Part shown: positions 17,301-25,183 of the stretch, piece after piece
How positions within the stretch are numbered: position 1 is the stretch's first letter
Layout: the number at the start of each line of letters is the position of its first letter
Assembly: GCA_026129865.1 (NCBI GenBank)
Contig: JAHCHG010000001.1
Coordinates: 434,001-498,000, forward strand
DNA: 64,000 bases
Source: Pyrinomonadaceae bacterium
GTDB lineage: Bacteria; Acidobacteriota; Blastocatellia; Pyrinomonadales; Pyrinomonadaceae
Direction of reading: 5' to 3'
Notes under the pieces: generated by a model
Told to the model about the DNA's origin: nothing
Databases searched by the model: none
The model's input: only the letters and a program-made list of their open reading frames with translations
Made by a program: the position numbers and the translations under genes

Positions 17301-18067
17301 CTGATCGCACCTTCGATCGGGCTTGACGCGCTCGCATACAAACGCTTCGGCATCCGCCCCGACAAATACGCAAGACGACCGGCACGAACTGCAAGCTTCA
17401 TTGCTTCAGCCATTTGCGCCGCATTGCCGGCTTCGGCGATCGCAGTGTTCATCAATATTGCGTCGGCTCCGAGTTCCAACGCTTTTGCCGCATCTGATGG
17501 AACACCGACGCCGGCATCGACAATGATCACCGCGTCCGGGAGCTGCTCGCGCATGATTCTCAAATTTGAAGGATTTTGAACGCCCATACCCGAACCGATC
17601 GGCGAGGCAAGCGGCATAATCGCGGGACAGCCCGAATCTAACAGTTTTTTCGCCATGATCAGATCGTCCGAAAAATATGGCAATACAATAAAACCTTCGC
17701 TAACCAAAATCTTTGCCGCTTCGAGAGTTTGTTCATTGTCCGGAAGCAGCGTCACCGGATCGCCGATGACCTCGAGCTTTAACCAATCGGTTTCGAGCGC
17801 CTCGCGCGCGAGACGCGCGGTTCGAACCGCATGTTCAACATCGTAACAGCCGGCTGTGTTCGGAAGGATCATCATTTTCGGATCAAGAAAATCGAGAAAC
17901 GATTCCGTTTTTCGATCGAGCGGAACGCGGTTTACAGCAACAGTCACCATTTCCGCGCCTGAAGCGCGATGCGCGTCCTGCATTTCACTATGCGAGCGAT
18001 ATTTTCCTGTTCCGATTATAAGTCTTGAATCGAAAGAAACGCCGGCTAAATTAAATTTGTCAGTCAT
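17297..18067 (-). CDS. thiG: Thiazole synthase ThiG
   Basis: A 256-residue TIM-barrel thiazole synthase. Seen: [30 protein letters not shown] split over the N-terminus, the Schiff-base lysine in [12 protein letters not shown] near residue 96, and [31 protein letters not shown]. It forms the thiazole phosphate of thiamine from deoxyxylulose phosphate, dehydroglycine or iminoglycine and ThiS thiocarboxylate. ThiS is 119 bp upstream on the same strand, with a perfect hairpin between, and the cytochrome gene overlaps its stop. Confidence 0.95.
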   Translation of the reverse strand: MTDKFNLAGVSFDSRLIIGTGKYRSHSEMQDAHRASGAEMVTVAVNRVPLDRKTESFLDFLDPKMMILPNTAGCYDVEHAVRTARLAREALETDWLKLEVIGDPVTLLPDNEQTLEAAKILVSEGFIVLPYFSDDLIMAKKLLDSGCPAIMPLASPIGSGMGVQNPSNLRIMREQLPDAVIIVDAGVGVPSDAAKALELGADAILMNTAIAEAGNAAQMAEAMKLAVRAGRLAYLSGRMPKRLYASASSPIEGAIS

Positions 18068-18126
18068 AATTAAATCTTAAAATATGTTCGAGCTGATCTA
18101 AGTCTATCAAAATTTTGAACAAATGA

Positions 18127-18160
18127 AATGCGGACTGAATTCAAAAACACAGTCCGCATT
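18127..18160 (-). terminator. Perfect hairpin between thiS and thiG
   Basis: Seen: AATGCGGACTG and CAGTCCGCATT, an 11-bp perfect inverted repeat with a 12-nt loop, in the thiS-thiG gap. On the minus strand it is followed by a weak T-rich stretch (TTTCATTTG), so partial termination or mRNA-end protection is possible. A clean U-tract is missing. Confidence 0.5.
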
Positions 18161-18186
18161 GGAAGGTTATTCAATTTTACCTAAAC

Positions 18187-18387
18187 TTAACCGCCGCCGA
18201 CGAAATGAACGATCTCCAGTTCGTCCGAATCGAGCACTTCGGTCGTTTCCCAGTCCTTTTTACGAATTACATTTTTGTTTAGTTCTACCGCAATCTTATG
18301 ATCAAGCGTGATGAGCCGATCGAGAACTTCGCTCAAATTCAAACCGCTTTCGATTTCCTTTTCTTCTCCATTAACCGTGATCTTCAT
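18187..18387 (-). CDS. thiS: Sulfur carrier protein ThiS
   Basis: A 66-residue ubiquitin-like protein with a glycine-rich C-terminus (HFVGGG) whose terminal glycine is adenylated and thiocarboxylated. It supplies sulfur to ThiG for thiazole formation. Length and the MKITVNGEEKEIESGLNLSE start are typical. It lies 33 bp downstream of the hypothetical gene at 18.4-19.4 kb on the same strand; no TPP riboswitch was found upstream. Confidence 0.9.
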   Translation of the reverse strand: MKITVNGEEKEIESGLNLSEVLDRLITLDHKIAVELNKNVIRKKDWETTEVLDSDELEIVHFVGGG

Positions 18388-18420
18388 GATCCAAATTAAA
18401 CACCAAACATGGAGCGGTCT

Positions 18421-19446
18421 TCAAGGACGTCTTTCCATGTTTTGAATGATCGGCAGACGAACTTCGGTCTCTTCGCCTTCATGGAGTACACGGATCAACA
18501 AAACCGCGCGACCCGATGTAAAGTCCGGAAGCTGTAGATGAACTATGGCAAAACCGTCAGCATCGGTCTTTGCGTGAAAGATGATCGGACGGAAAGAGGA
18601 GCCGAGAATTTTAATGATGACGTGCGCTTTAACAAGACCTTCCCTGTTTTCACCTTTATGGACCGAAATTCTCAACGTCCGCTGTGTTCCGCCGACAAAC
18701 TCGGATCGATCCTGCAGGCGTATTGAAAGCTCGTTCGGCAGCGGGTTTGATTTCCCCAAATTGCCGGTAATTATTGCGACGGCTTCCGCCGGAAGGATCG
18801 GTTCTTCATCTACGATCACCGGGATCGTTACCTGGAGGCGTTCTTCAGGTTTGGGAATTCGTCTCGCTTCGGTTTCAAATGGATCGGTCGACGCATCAAA
18901 ATTATCAACCTGAGCTTGAAGAACCGTGGTTGTCTCGCGAAAAGCAACAAGCGCCGCCGGTTCGACAACTACCGGTTGAAAAAGTTCAGGCTTGCTTTCT
19001 GCCAGAATTCTCGGTTCCACCGGAAGAAGGTCAACGAAATCCTCATCAGTTTCGATGATTGATTCCACCGGAATTTTTAAAGTGATGTTCGGATTGAACG
19101 GTTCGTCCGGCTGAGGCTTTTCGCTGCTATCGGGAAGTTCTTCGAGGGGTTGGATTGTCAATATGGGCTCTGATTCTCTAGCAGACATCTGCCTCAGGTC
19201 GCCGAGCCGTCCGCCCTTAATTGCTGCGCAGATCAACTTATGCTGCCGCTGAAGGCGGTCGTTTAACGCCTTATCATCCAATCCTCCATCGATAAGATCG
19301 GAATAATTCGATCGCTTGCTTGCCAAAATGGTCCCGCCTTCGTAAACCAGCGATAAGATTACAGGCGTAGCAATACCTTTATCTTCCGTCTGCACGTGAT
19401 AGGTTACGCCTTCATGGACAATATCTGTATTGAATCCCGAAATCAT
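18421..19446 (-). CDS. Hypothetical protein with Ig-like C-terminal domain
   Basis: A 341-residue cytoplasmic protein. Seen: N-terminal region with HEGVTYHVQTEDKG and a helical QRQHKLICAAIKGG, a low-complexity Pro/Glu-rich middle (about 90-225), and a C-terminal beta-rich part with LRISVHKGENREGLVKAH and a TDADGFAIVHLQLP stretch like an Ig-type fold. No signal peptide. I do not recognise a named family. The gene is divergent from nuoA and in front of thiS. Confidence 0.6.
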   Translation of the reverse strand: MISGFNTDIVHEGVTYHVQTEDKGIATPVILSLVYEGGTILASKRSNYSDLIDGGLDDKALNDRLQRQHKLICAAIKGGRLGDLRQMSARESEPILTIQPLEELPDSSEKPQPDEPFNPNITLKIPVESIIETDEDFVDLLPVEPRILAESKPELFQPVVVEPAALVAFRETTTVLQAQVDNFDASTDPFETEARRIPKPEERLQVTIPVIVDEEPILPAEAVAIITGNLGKSNPLPNELSIRLQDRSEFVGGTQRTLRISVHKGENREGLVKAHVIIKILGSSFRPIIFHAKTDADGFAIVHLQLPDFTSGRAVLLIRVLHEGEETEVRLPIIQNMERRP

Positions 19447-19742
19447 TGAAAATTTGAAAATTGCGAGAGAATTGCAGGCTTGTTAAACCATTTAAAAGCT
19501 ATCACAGCGCTCGGATAACGGTCAATCATTTTAATATGTTGAGACTCGTTCCGGCACCCGGCAATCCGGCTTTTGCGGGACTTTGCTAAAACACGAAATT
19601 GGCAGTGCCTTGACACTCCAAACCGCTTAACTTAGGATTGGAATTGTGCAATAATTCTCAAAGTTACCGCCGTTATTTTAGCTGTTTTTGGTTGTGTTTA
19701 TGACGAAAAATTCGTTGCACGATCTGCGATTTAACTTTTATT
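19447..19742. other. Intergenic region between the hypothetical gene and nuoA
   Basis: It contains the nuo promoter candidate at 19610-19638 and about 100 nt of leader, with no ORF or RNA structure recognised. The left part serves the divergent hypothetical gene. Confidence 0.6.
19610..19638 (+). promoter_or_regulatory. Sigma-70-type promoter for the nuo operon
   Basis: Seen: TTGACA at 19610-19615, a 17-bp spacer, and TAGGAT at 19633-19638 (perfect -35, 4/6 match to TATAAT at -10). Predicted start near 19645, giving about a 98-nt leader before nuoA. Confidence 0.6.
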
Positions 19743-20231
19743 ATGAGCGAATTTAACATCTTCGATTACGCGCCGATCGTTATTATGTTCCTGGTTGCGA
19801 TCGGGTTCGCCGGAAGCCAGATCCTTGTAACTCAATTGGTCGGTCCGCGAAAACGAACCGCAACCAAATTGATGCCGTACGAATGCGGGAAGGATCCGGT
19901 CGGGTCTGCAAGAGATCGTTTTTCTATCAAGTTTTATGCTGTGGCGGTCGTTTTTTTATTGTTTGACATCGAGGTTTTGTTCATGATCCCGTTCGGGGTC
20001 GCATTTAAATATTTGATCGGTCAGGAACAGTTGAGCGGCATTGCCTACGGGACAATTGCATTCGTTGAGATACTTATTTTCATTGCGACGTTTGTCGCTG
20101 CATATGTTTACGTGTGGAAGAAAGGTGTTTTCGAATGGGGAGTGGAAGCGCGTGAAGAAGCTAGAGCAAAATCAAATGCATTATTGAAGAAAAAGCAGCT
20201 ACGCATTGAAGAATTAAAACGCGCGGCGTAG
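19743..20231 (+). CDS. nuoA: NADH-quinone oxidoreductase subunit A
   Basis: A 162-residue membrane subunit, a little longer than the usual 120-147, with three hydrophobic helices. Seen: the family loop MPYECGKDPVGSARDRFSIKFYAVA and the helix VVFLLFDIEVLFMIPF. NuoA packs beside NuoH in the membrane arm of complex I near the quinone entry. It is the first gene after the promoter candidate at 19610-19638. A charged C-terminal tail of about 30 residues is extra. Confidence 0.93.
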   Translation: MSEFNIFDYAPIVIMFLVAIGFAGSQILVTQLVGPRKRTATKLMPYECGKDPVGSARDRFSIKFYAVAVVFLLFDIEVLFMIPFGVAFKYLIGQEQLSGIAYGTIAFVEILIFIATFVAAYVYVWKKGVFEWGVEAREEARAKSNALLKKKQLRIEELKRAA

Positions 20232-20266
20232 GCTGCGATCAGATAAATTTACTGTAGCCGAATACC

Positions 20267-20914
20267 ATGGGTTTAGAAAATAAAATATTCGAATCTTTGC
20301 CGGACGTGATCACCGTAAAACTTGACGCCGTGGTGAACTGGGCGCGCAAATCTTCGCTTTGGCCGGCAACGTTCGGATTGGCTTGCTGCGCGATTGAAAT
20401 GATGAATACCGTCAGTTCACGCAACGATCTATCGCGCTTCGGCGCTGAAACGTTTCGCGCGAGTCCCCGGCAGGCTGACGTGATGATCGTTTCGGGTCGA
20501 GTATCGCGGAAAATGGCACCAGTCCTTAGAAGAATATATGATCAAATGCCTGAGCCGAAGTGGGTTATTTCGATGGGCGCATGCGCAACTTCGGGGGGAG
20601 TGTTTGACAATTATGCCATTGTTCAAGGAGTCGACAAGGTTGTTCCGGTAGACGTCTACATTCCGGGCTGTCCGCCGCGACCTGAAATGCTGATCCACGC
20701 TATCATGATGCTTCAGGAAAAGGTTATGAATGAATCGGTCAAGGATCGCCGCGATACTTTTGAAAAGGAATCGCGAGTTTCCATCGTACCGGGGACCCTT
20801 CCGGTCACCGAAGGTACCGAACTCGAGCAGGATACAAAGGATGATGTACGAAAAAACGATGTTTCGCGTCCATATACCGTGCCTTCCCGGCACGAAAAGC
20901 GAAGGTCGTCCTAA
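20267..20914 (+). CDS. nuoB: NADH-quinone oxidoreductase subunit B
   Basis: A 215-residue subunit carrying iron-sulfur cluster N2. Seen: the paired cysteines in ACCAIEMM, then GACATSGG and PGCPPRPE, giving the four N2 ligands. It carries the last electron step to quinone at the NuoD interface. Beyond about residue 165 there is a polar tail of some 45 residues not needed by the family. Spacing of 35 bp from nuoA and 51 bp to nuoC fits one operon. Confidence 0.95.
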   Translation: MGLENKIFESLPDVITVKLDAVVNWARKSSLWPATFGLACCAIEMMNTVSSRNDLSRFGAETFRASPRQADVMIVSGRVSRKMAPVLRRIYDQMPEPKWVISMGACATSGGVFDNYAIVQGVDKVVPVDVYIPGCPPRPEMLIHAIMMLQEKVMNESVKDRRDTFEKESRVSIVPGTLPVTEGTELEQDTKDDVRKNDVSRPYTVPSRHEKRRSS

Positions 20915-20965
20915 AGTTTTCTTCGCGGCGGTGCGCACAACGGCATCGCCGCTTTTATTGTATTT

Positions 20966-21451
20966 ATGGCTGAATCAACTGTTTTACTTGAGTTTGTAGA
21001 AAAACTAAGAACTGAAAACTCCGAATGGATCTCAGATTTTAAGGATGCGCGAGGCGAAGTCACTATCACGGTGCCGCGTGAATTCATTGTCGACGTTTGT
21101 TGGGTTTTGAAAAGCAAACACGGATTCAATATGCTCGCCGATCTTTGCGGTGCGGATCGAGGACCTGAGGAAGATCCCAGATTCGAGGTAAATTATCATC
21201 TATTTTCGACAACGCATCACAAACGGATTCGTTTAAAGGTTTTGTTAAGCGAAGATGACCCGAAAGTGAATACAGTAGTCACGATTTGGAAAACGGCTAA
21301 CTGGCATGAACGCGAAACTTATGACCTTTTGGGAGTTATTTTTGAAAACCATCCGGACCTTCGCCGAATACTTTTACCGAGCGATTTCGACGGACATGCG
21401 TTGCGCAAAGATTATCCGCTTCGCGGCTACGAGCCGTACAGTTTGACCTAA
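20966..21451 (+). CDS. nuoC: NADH-quinone oxidoreductase subunit C
   Basis: A 161-residue peripheral-arm subunit, of the 30-kDa type and not fused to NuoD. Seen: the signature ERETYDLLGVIFENHPDLRRILLP and the end DYPLRGY, which is diagnostic. Its stop is 7 bp before nuoD, so the two are translationally close. It helps anchor NuoB and NuoD. Confidence 0.95.
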   Translation: MAESTVLLEFVEKLRTENSEWISDFKDARGEVTITVPREFIVDVCWVLKSKHGFNMLADLCGADRGPEEDPRFEVNYHLFSTTHHKRIRLKVLLSEDDPKVNTVVTIWKTANWHERETYDLLGVIFENHPDLRRILLPSDFDGHALRKDYPLRGYEPYSLT

Positions 21452-21458
21452 ACCAACT

Positions 21459-22679
21459 ATGAGCGCAGTTTTAGAGAATATTCCGGAAAAATTTGAAGTG
21501 TTGGATCAATCGCTTAATTCACACATGACGCTTTCAATGGGTCCGCAGCACCCGTCAACGCACGGCGTTTTGCGCCTTGAGCTCGAACTGGACGGCGAAC
21601 TTGTTGTAAATGCAATTCCGGACATCGGCTATCTCCATACCGGAATGGAAAAGCTCTTTGAATACAAAAAATATCAGCAAGGGATAGTGATAACCGACCG
21701 CATGGATTATCTTAATCCTCTCGGCAACAACCTTGTTTATGTGATGGCAGCGGAAAAGCTGCTCGAGCTTGAAATTCCTGAGCGCGCACAGGTCATCAGG
21801 GTTATGATGTGCGAACTTCAAAGAATTGCGTCGCACATGGTCTGGCTCGGAACGCACGCGCTCGACATCGGCGCAATGAGCGTGTTCTTTTATTGCTTTC
21901 GTCAGCGGGAAAAGATTCTGAATTTGATCGAAGCTTGTTCCGGCGGAAGAATGACTCCCAGCTATTTCCGTATCGGGGGGCTTATGATGGATATCCCGGC
22001 AGGTTTTGAACGTCGGGTGAACCAATTTATGGCGGATTTTCCAGCCGCACTGGAAATGCTGGAAACGCTGGTCTCGGGCAACACGATTTGGCAAAGCCGG
22101 ACAAAGGGTATTGGAATTATCACCGCAACCGAAGCGATCGATTGGGGCTTGACCGGTCCAAGTCTTCGCGGAAGCGGAGTCGATCTCGATCTTCGGCGCG
22201 ACGAACCTTATTCGGGCTATGAAACTTATGATTTTGACGTTCCGGTCGAACGCGACGGCGACGTTTGGGCTCGATTTCGTGTGAGAATGCGGGAACTTTA
22301 TGAGTCTTATAAGATCGTGCAGCAAACGCTTGACCGGTTAAAACCCGGACCGATCAAAGCCGACGCTCCGAAGGTCGTTTTGCCCGATCGTGACGATATG
22401 CGAAAACACATGGATTCTCTTATCCATCACTTTTTGATCGTTGCGGAAGGATTTAATGTTCCCGAAGGCGAGGTTTATCACGCCATCGAAGCCTCAAAAG
22501 GTGAACTTGGCGTTTATATGAAATCCAACGGCGGTCCGAAACCGGAACGAGTTCATTTCCGGGGTCCGAGTTTTGTAAATTTGTCTGCTCTTCCCGTCAT
22601 GAGCGAAGGTGAGATGGTTGCAGATGTTGTCGCCATAATCGGATCGCTGGATATTGTTCTTGGAGAAATAGACAGGTAA
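21459..22679 (+). CDS. nuoD: NADH-quinone oxidoreductase subunit D
   Basis: A 406-residue 49-kDa-type subunit. Seen: GPQHPSTHGVLRLELELDGE near the N-terminus, with the histidine that lines the quinone cavity, and the C-terminal GDIDIVLGE-like end (GSLDIVLGEIDR). It forms the quinone site with NuoB and NuoH. The coiled-coil gene begins 15 bp after its stop and splits it from nuoE. Confidence 0.95.
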   Translation: MSAVLENIPEKFEVLDQSLNSHMTLSMGPQHPSTHGVLRLELELDGELVVNAIPDIGYLHTGMEKLFEYKKYQQGIVITDRMDYLNPLGNNLVYVMAAEKLLELEIPERAQVIRVMMCELQRIASHMVWLGTHALDIGAMSVFFYCFRQREKILNLIEACSGGRMTPSYFRIGGLMMDIPAGFERRVNQFMADFPAALEMLETLVSGNTIWQSRTKGIGIITATEAIDWGLTGPSLRGSGVDLDLRRDEPYSGYETYDFDVPVERDGDVWARFRVRMRELYESYKIVQQTLDRLKPGPIKADAPKVVLPDRDDMRKHMDSLIHHFLIVAEGFNVPEGEVYHAIEASKGELGVYMKSNGGPKPERVHFRGPSFVNLSALPVMSEGEMVADVVAIIGSLDIVLGEIDR

Positions 22680-22694
22680 ATTTCTCAGAATTTT

Positions 22695-23075
22695 ATGACC
22701 GAAAATCAGGAAAGAGAATTATTTAACACACTTGCAACTTTGGTTACAGGAGTTAAAGGTATTCAGACCGAAATGAAGGTTGTGCAAACCGACATTAAGG
22801 TATTGCAAACCGATTTTAAGGTCATGCAAACCGACATTAAGGTATTGCAAACCGATATGAAGGTCATGCAAACCGACATTAAGGACATGCGAGCCGAGAT
22901 GAAGGTTATGCAATCCGATATCGAAGGTATTAAGGAAACATTGACGAATCACTCGCAGATTCTTAAAAAGCTCGATGCGAAGACGGATAGTATTGCTGAT
23001 AAAGTCTTAAACCACGAAACCAGATTGACAAAAGCGGAAAAGAGTTTAGAAGAATTACAAAGTAACATTCATTAA
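22695..23075 (+). CDS. Coiled-coil protein with heptad repeats, inserted in nuo operon
   Basis: A 126-residue protein, mostly one coiled coil. Seen: about seven tandem 7-residue units of the type KVMQTDI / KVLQTDM from residues 22-75, with corresponding 21-bp repeats in the DNA, followed by HSQILKKLDAKTDSIADKVL. No enzyme motifs or membrane segment. The repeats may change in number by slippage. The 8-mer TCAGAATT occurs on both sides of the gene (22685-22692 and 23100-23107). Function unknown; it is absent from standard nuo operons. Confidence 0.72.
   Translation: MTENQERELFNTLATLVTGVKGIQTEMKVVQTDIKVLQTDFKVMQTDIKVLQTDMKVMQTDIKDMRAEMKVMQSDIEGIKETLTNHSQILKKLDAKTDSIADKVLNHETRLTKAEKSLEELQSNIH
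22750..22920 (+). repeat. 21-bp coding tandem repeats
   Basis: About eight diverged 21-bp units of the kind AAGGTATTGCAAACCGATAT run head to tail within the coiled-coil gene. The units follow the heptad frame exactly, so they are coding and not a CRISPR or mobile repeat. Confidence 0.7.
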
Positions 23076-23123
23076 ATACTTGCTTTCAGGAATCCGTATT
23101 CAGAATTACTGACTATTGAAATT

Positions 23124-23660
23124 ATGGCATCAGTTGCAACAGATTATACGAACCAGGTCGTTTATACCGACGAGGTTGCAGATTTTTCGCCCGAGATCGT
23201 CGAGGAGATGAGAGCGCATTTGGTAAAATATCCCGCCGACCGAAAGCGTTCTGCGCTGATCCCTCTCTTATTCGTCGTCCAACGGGAACGAGGGTACATA
23301 GACAACGAAGGCGTAAACTTCCTCGCTAAGTTCTTAGATCTTGAAGTTACCGACGTCTGGGAAACAGCTACCTTTTACTCGATGTTTAATATGCGCCCGG
23401 TCGGCAAGTACCATATTCAAGTTTGCAAAACGCTTTCGTGCCGAATATTGGGTGAACCGGAGATCACGGGACATATTTGCGATCGTTTGGGAATCAAGCC
23501 GGGGGAGACAACCGAAGACGGATTATTTACGGTTACGAGAGTCGAATGTCTGGGCAGCTGCGGGACGGCGCCGATGATGCAGATCGGGTTTGATTATCAC
23601 GAAGATCTAACGATCGAGAAGGTCGATCGTCTACTGGACACCTTAAAAGCGGGCAAATGA
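23124..23660 (+). CDS. nuoE: NADH-quinone oxidoreductase subunit E
   Basis: A 178-residue 24-kDa subunit with the binuclear cluster N1a. Seen: WETATFYSMF and the four cysteine ligands in VCKTLSCRILG and CLGSCGTAPMM. It pairs with NuoF in the NADH-oxidising tip of complex I. The gene lies 49 bp after the coiled-coil gene. Confidence 0.95.
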   Translation: MASVATDYTNQVVYTDEVADFSPEIVEEMRAHLVKYPADRKRSALIPLLFVVQRERGYIDNEGVNFLAKFLDLEVTDVWETATFYSMFNMRPVGKYHIQVCKTLSCRILGEPEITGHICDRLGIKPGETTEDGLFTVTRVECLGSCGTAPMMQIGFDYHEDLTIEKVDRLLDTLKAGK

Positions 23661-23730
23661 TCAAGAAATCGAAGCGCATTTATAGCAACGATAAATAGCG
23701 AAGCACTTAATTCGGTAAGAATTGTAGTTT

Positions 23731-25020
23731 ATGGAAATCAAAGCAATCGGTTGCGAACCTTTACAGTTAAAGATGATGCACGTTAAAGACGGGCATACGC
23801 TGAAGGTTTACGAAGATCACGGCGGCTACAAATCGCTGAAAAAGGCGATGAACATGTCGTCGGACGATATTATTAACGAAGTTAAGGCATCTGCGCTGCG
23901 CGGTCGCGGCGGGGCGGGTTTTCCGACCGGAATGAAATGGAGTTTTGTTCCGCGGGATTCACCAAAACCGAAATATATTGTCTGCAATGCCGATGAATCC
24001 GAACCGGGAACATTTAAAGATCGGTATTTGCTCGAACGCGACCCGCATGCATTGATCGAAGGAATGCTGATCGGTGCATTCGCGTTAGGCGTTGAAACTT
24101 GCTACATCTATTACCGTGGTGAATATAACTATTTGATCGACATAATGGATAAAGCGATCGAAGAGGCGCGCGCAGCTAACCTGGTTGGCAGAAATATCCT
24201 CGGAACGGATTTTTCTTGCGAAATTTACACGCACACTGGTGCCGGAGCGTATATCTGCGGTGAAGAGACCGCGCTTTTATCGAGCCTGGAAGGTTTTCGC
24301 GGACACCCGCGAATGAAGCCGCCGTTTCCCGCGATTGAAGGTGTTTACGCATGTCCGACAGTTGTAAATAATGTCGAAACTTTGACGAGCGTTCCTCAGA
24401 TCATCGAGATGGGCGGAATCGCCTGGCGCGATCTAGGGACTGAGAAATCGGGCGGAACAAAACTTTGGTCGGTATCGGGACACGTTAAAAAACCGGGAGT
24501 TTACGAACTTCCAATGGGTTATTCCGATATGGAAAAGTTCATTATGGAAGATTGCGGCGGAATGCTTCGCGACGATAAGAAATTAAAGGCGGTCATACCG
24601 GGCGGATCTTCGGTTTACATTATGAATGCGGATCAGATCATTGGCAAAAACGTGACCTTAGATTACGAAGGACTGGTCGAAGGGGGTTCGATGGTTGGAT
24701 CTGGCGGATTTATCGTTATGGACGAAACCGTCGATGTAGTGGATTCGACGAAAAATCTGACTGAATTTTACCGCCACGAATCCTGCGGCTGGTGTACGCC
24801 TTGCCGAGAAGGAACCGATTGGTTGGTAAAGATTTTTAACCGGGTAGCCGACGGCGGGGGAAGACCTGAAGACGCACAACTGCTATTGGATATTTGCGAC
24901 AATATTGAAGGAAAATCATTCTGTCCGCTCGGCGATGCGGCAGCCTGGCCTATTCAAAGCGCTGTCAAAAGATTTCCGGAAGATTTTAAAAAACATTTGT
25001 TTCAAAACACAGGTATTTAA
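23731..25020 (+). CDS. nuoF: NADH-quinone oxidoreductase subunit F
   Basis: A 429-residue subunit binding FMN and NADH and cluster N3. Seen: the nucleotide motif RGRGGAGFPTGMKW near residue 57, ICGEETALLSSLEG, and the cluster segment ESCGWCTPCREGTDW with a final cysteine in GKSFCPLGDAA. It takes electrons from NADH. The small ribosomal protein gene follows after 20 bp, before nuoG. Confidence 0.96.
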   Translation: MEIKAIGCEPLQLKMMHVKDGHTLKVYEDHGGYKSLKKAMNMSSDDIINEVKASALRGRGGAGFPTGMKWSFVPRDSPKPKYIVCNADESEPGTFKDRYLLERDPHALIEGMLIGAFALGVETCYIYYRGEYNYLIDIMDKAIEEARAANLVGRNILGTDFSCEIYTHTGAGAYICGEETALLSSLEGFRGHPRMKPPFPAIEGVYACPTVVNNVETLTSVPQIIEMGGIAWRDLGTEKSGGTKLWSVSGHVKKPGVYELPMGYSDMEKFIMEDCGGMLRDDKKLKAVIPGGSSVYIMNADQIIGKNVTLDYEGLVEGGSMVGSGGFIVMDETVDVVDSTKNLTEFYRHESCGWCTPCREGTDWLVKIFNRVADGGGRPEDAQLLLDICDNIEGKSFCPLGDAAAWPIQSAVKRFPEDFKKHLFQNTGI

Positions 25021-25040
25021 TACGAACTGAGGTACTTAGC

Positions 25041-25163
25041 ATGGGAAAAGGTGATAAGAAAACAAAACGCGGAAAGATATTTGCGGGAAGTTACGGCAAA
25101 ACACGTCCGAAGAAGAAATCGAAAACTCAATCCAAAGGTAATTCAGATAAGGAAACGAAGTAA
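25041..25163 (+). CDS. 30S ribosomal protein Thx
   Basis: A 40-residue, very basic protein between nuoF and nuoG, too short for common ORF cutoffs. Seen: MGKGDKKTKRGKIFAGSYGK, then TRPKKK and a Lys/Ser-rich tail, matching the THX family (bS22-type) that sits at the top of the small ribosomal subunit in Thermus and many Bacteroidetes-like bacteria. The GAGGT ribosome site is 8 bp before the ATG. It has 20 bp to either neighbour, so it is part of the operon transcript. Its place inside a complex I operon is unusual. Confidence 0.82.
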   Translation: MGKGDKKTKRGKIFAGSYGKTRPKKKSKTQSKGNSDKETK

Positions 25164-25183
25164 AAATTTTACAAATCAATTAA

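Noticed and set aside
18388-18420. TPP riboswitch upstream of thiS
   Set aside because: The gap is only 33 bp and none of the conserved riboswitch segments is present.
21555-22325. 256-codon minus-strand frame within nuoD
   Set aside because: Shadow of nuoD; nuoD is a complete, conserved complex I subunit on the plus strand.
22750-22920. CRISPR array or mobile repeat
   Set aside because: The 21-bp repeats have no spacers, diverge, and match the heptad frame of a coding gene.
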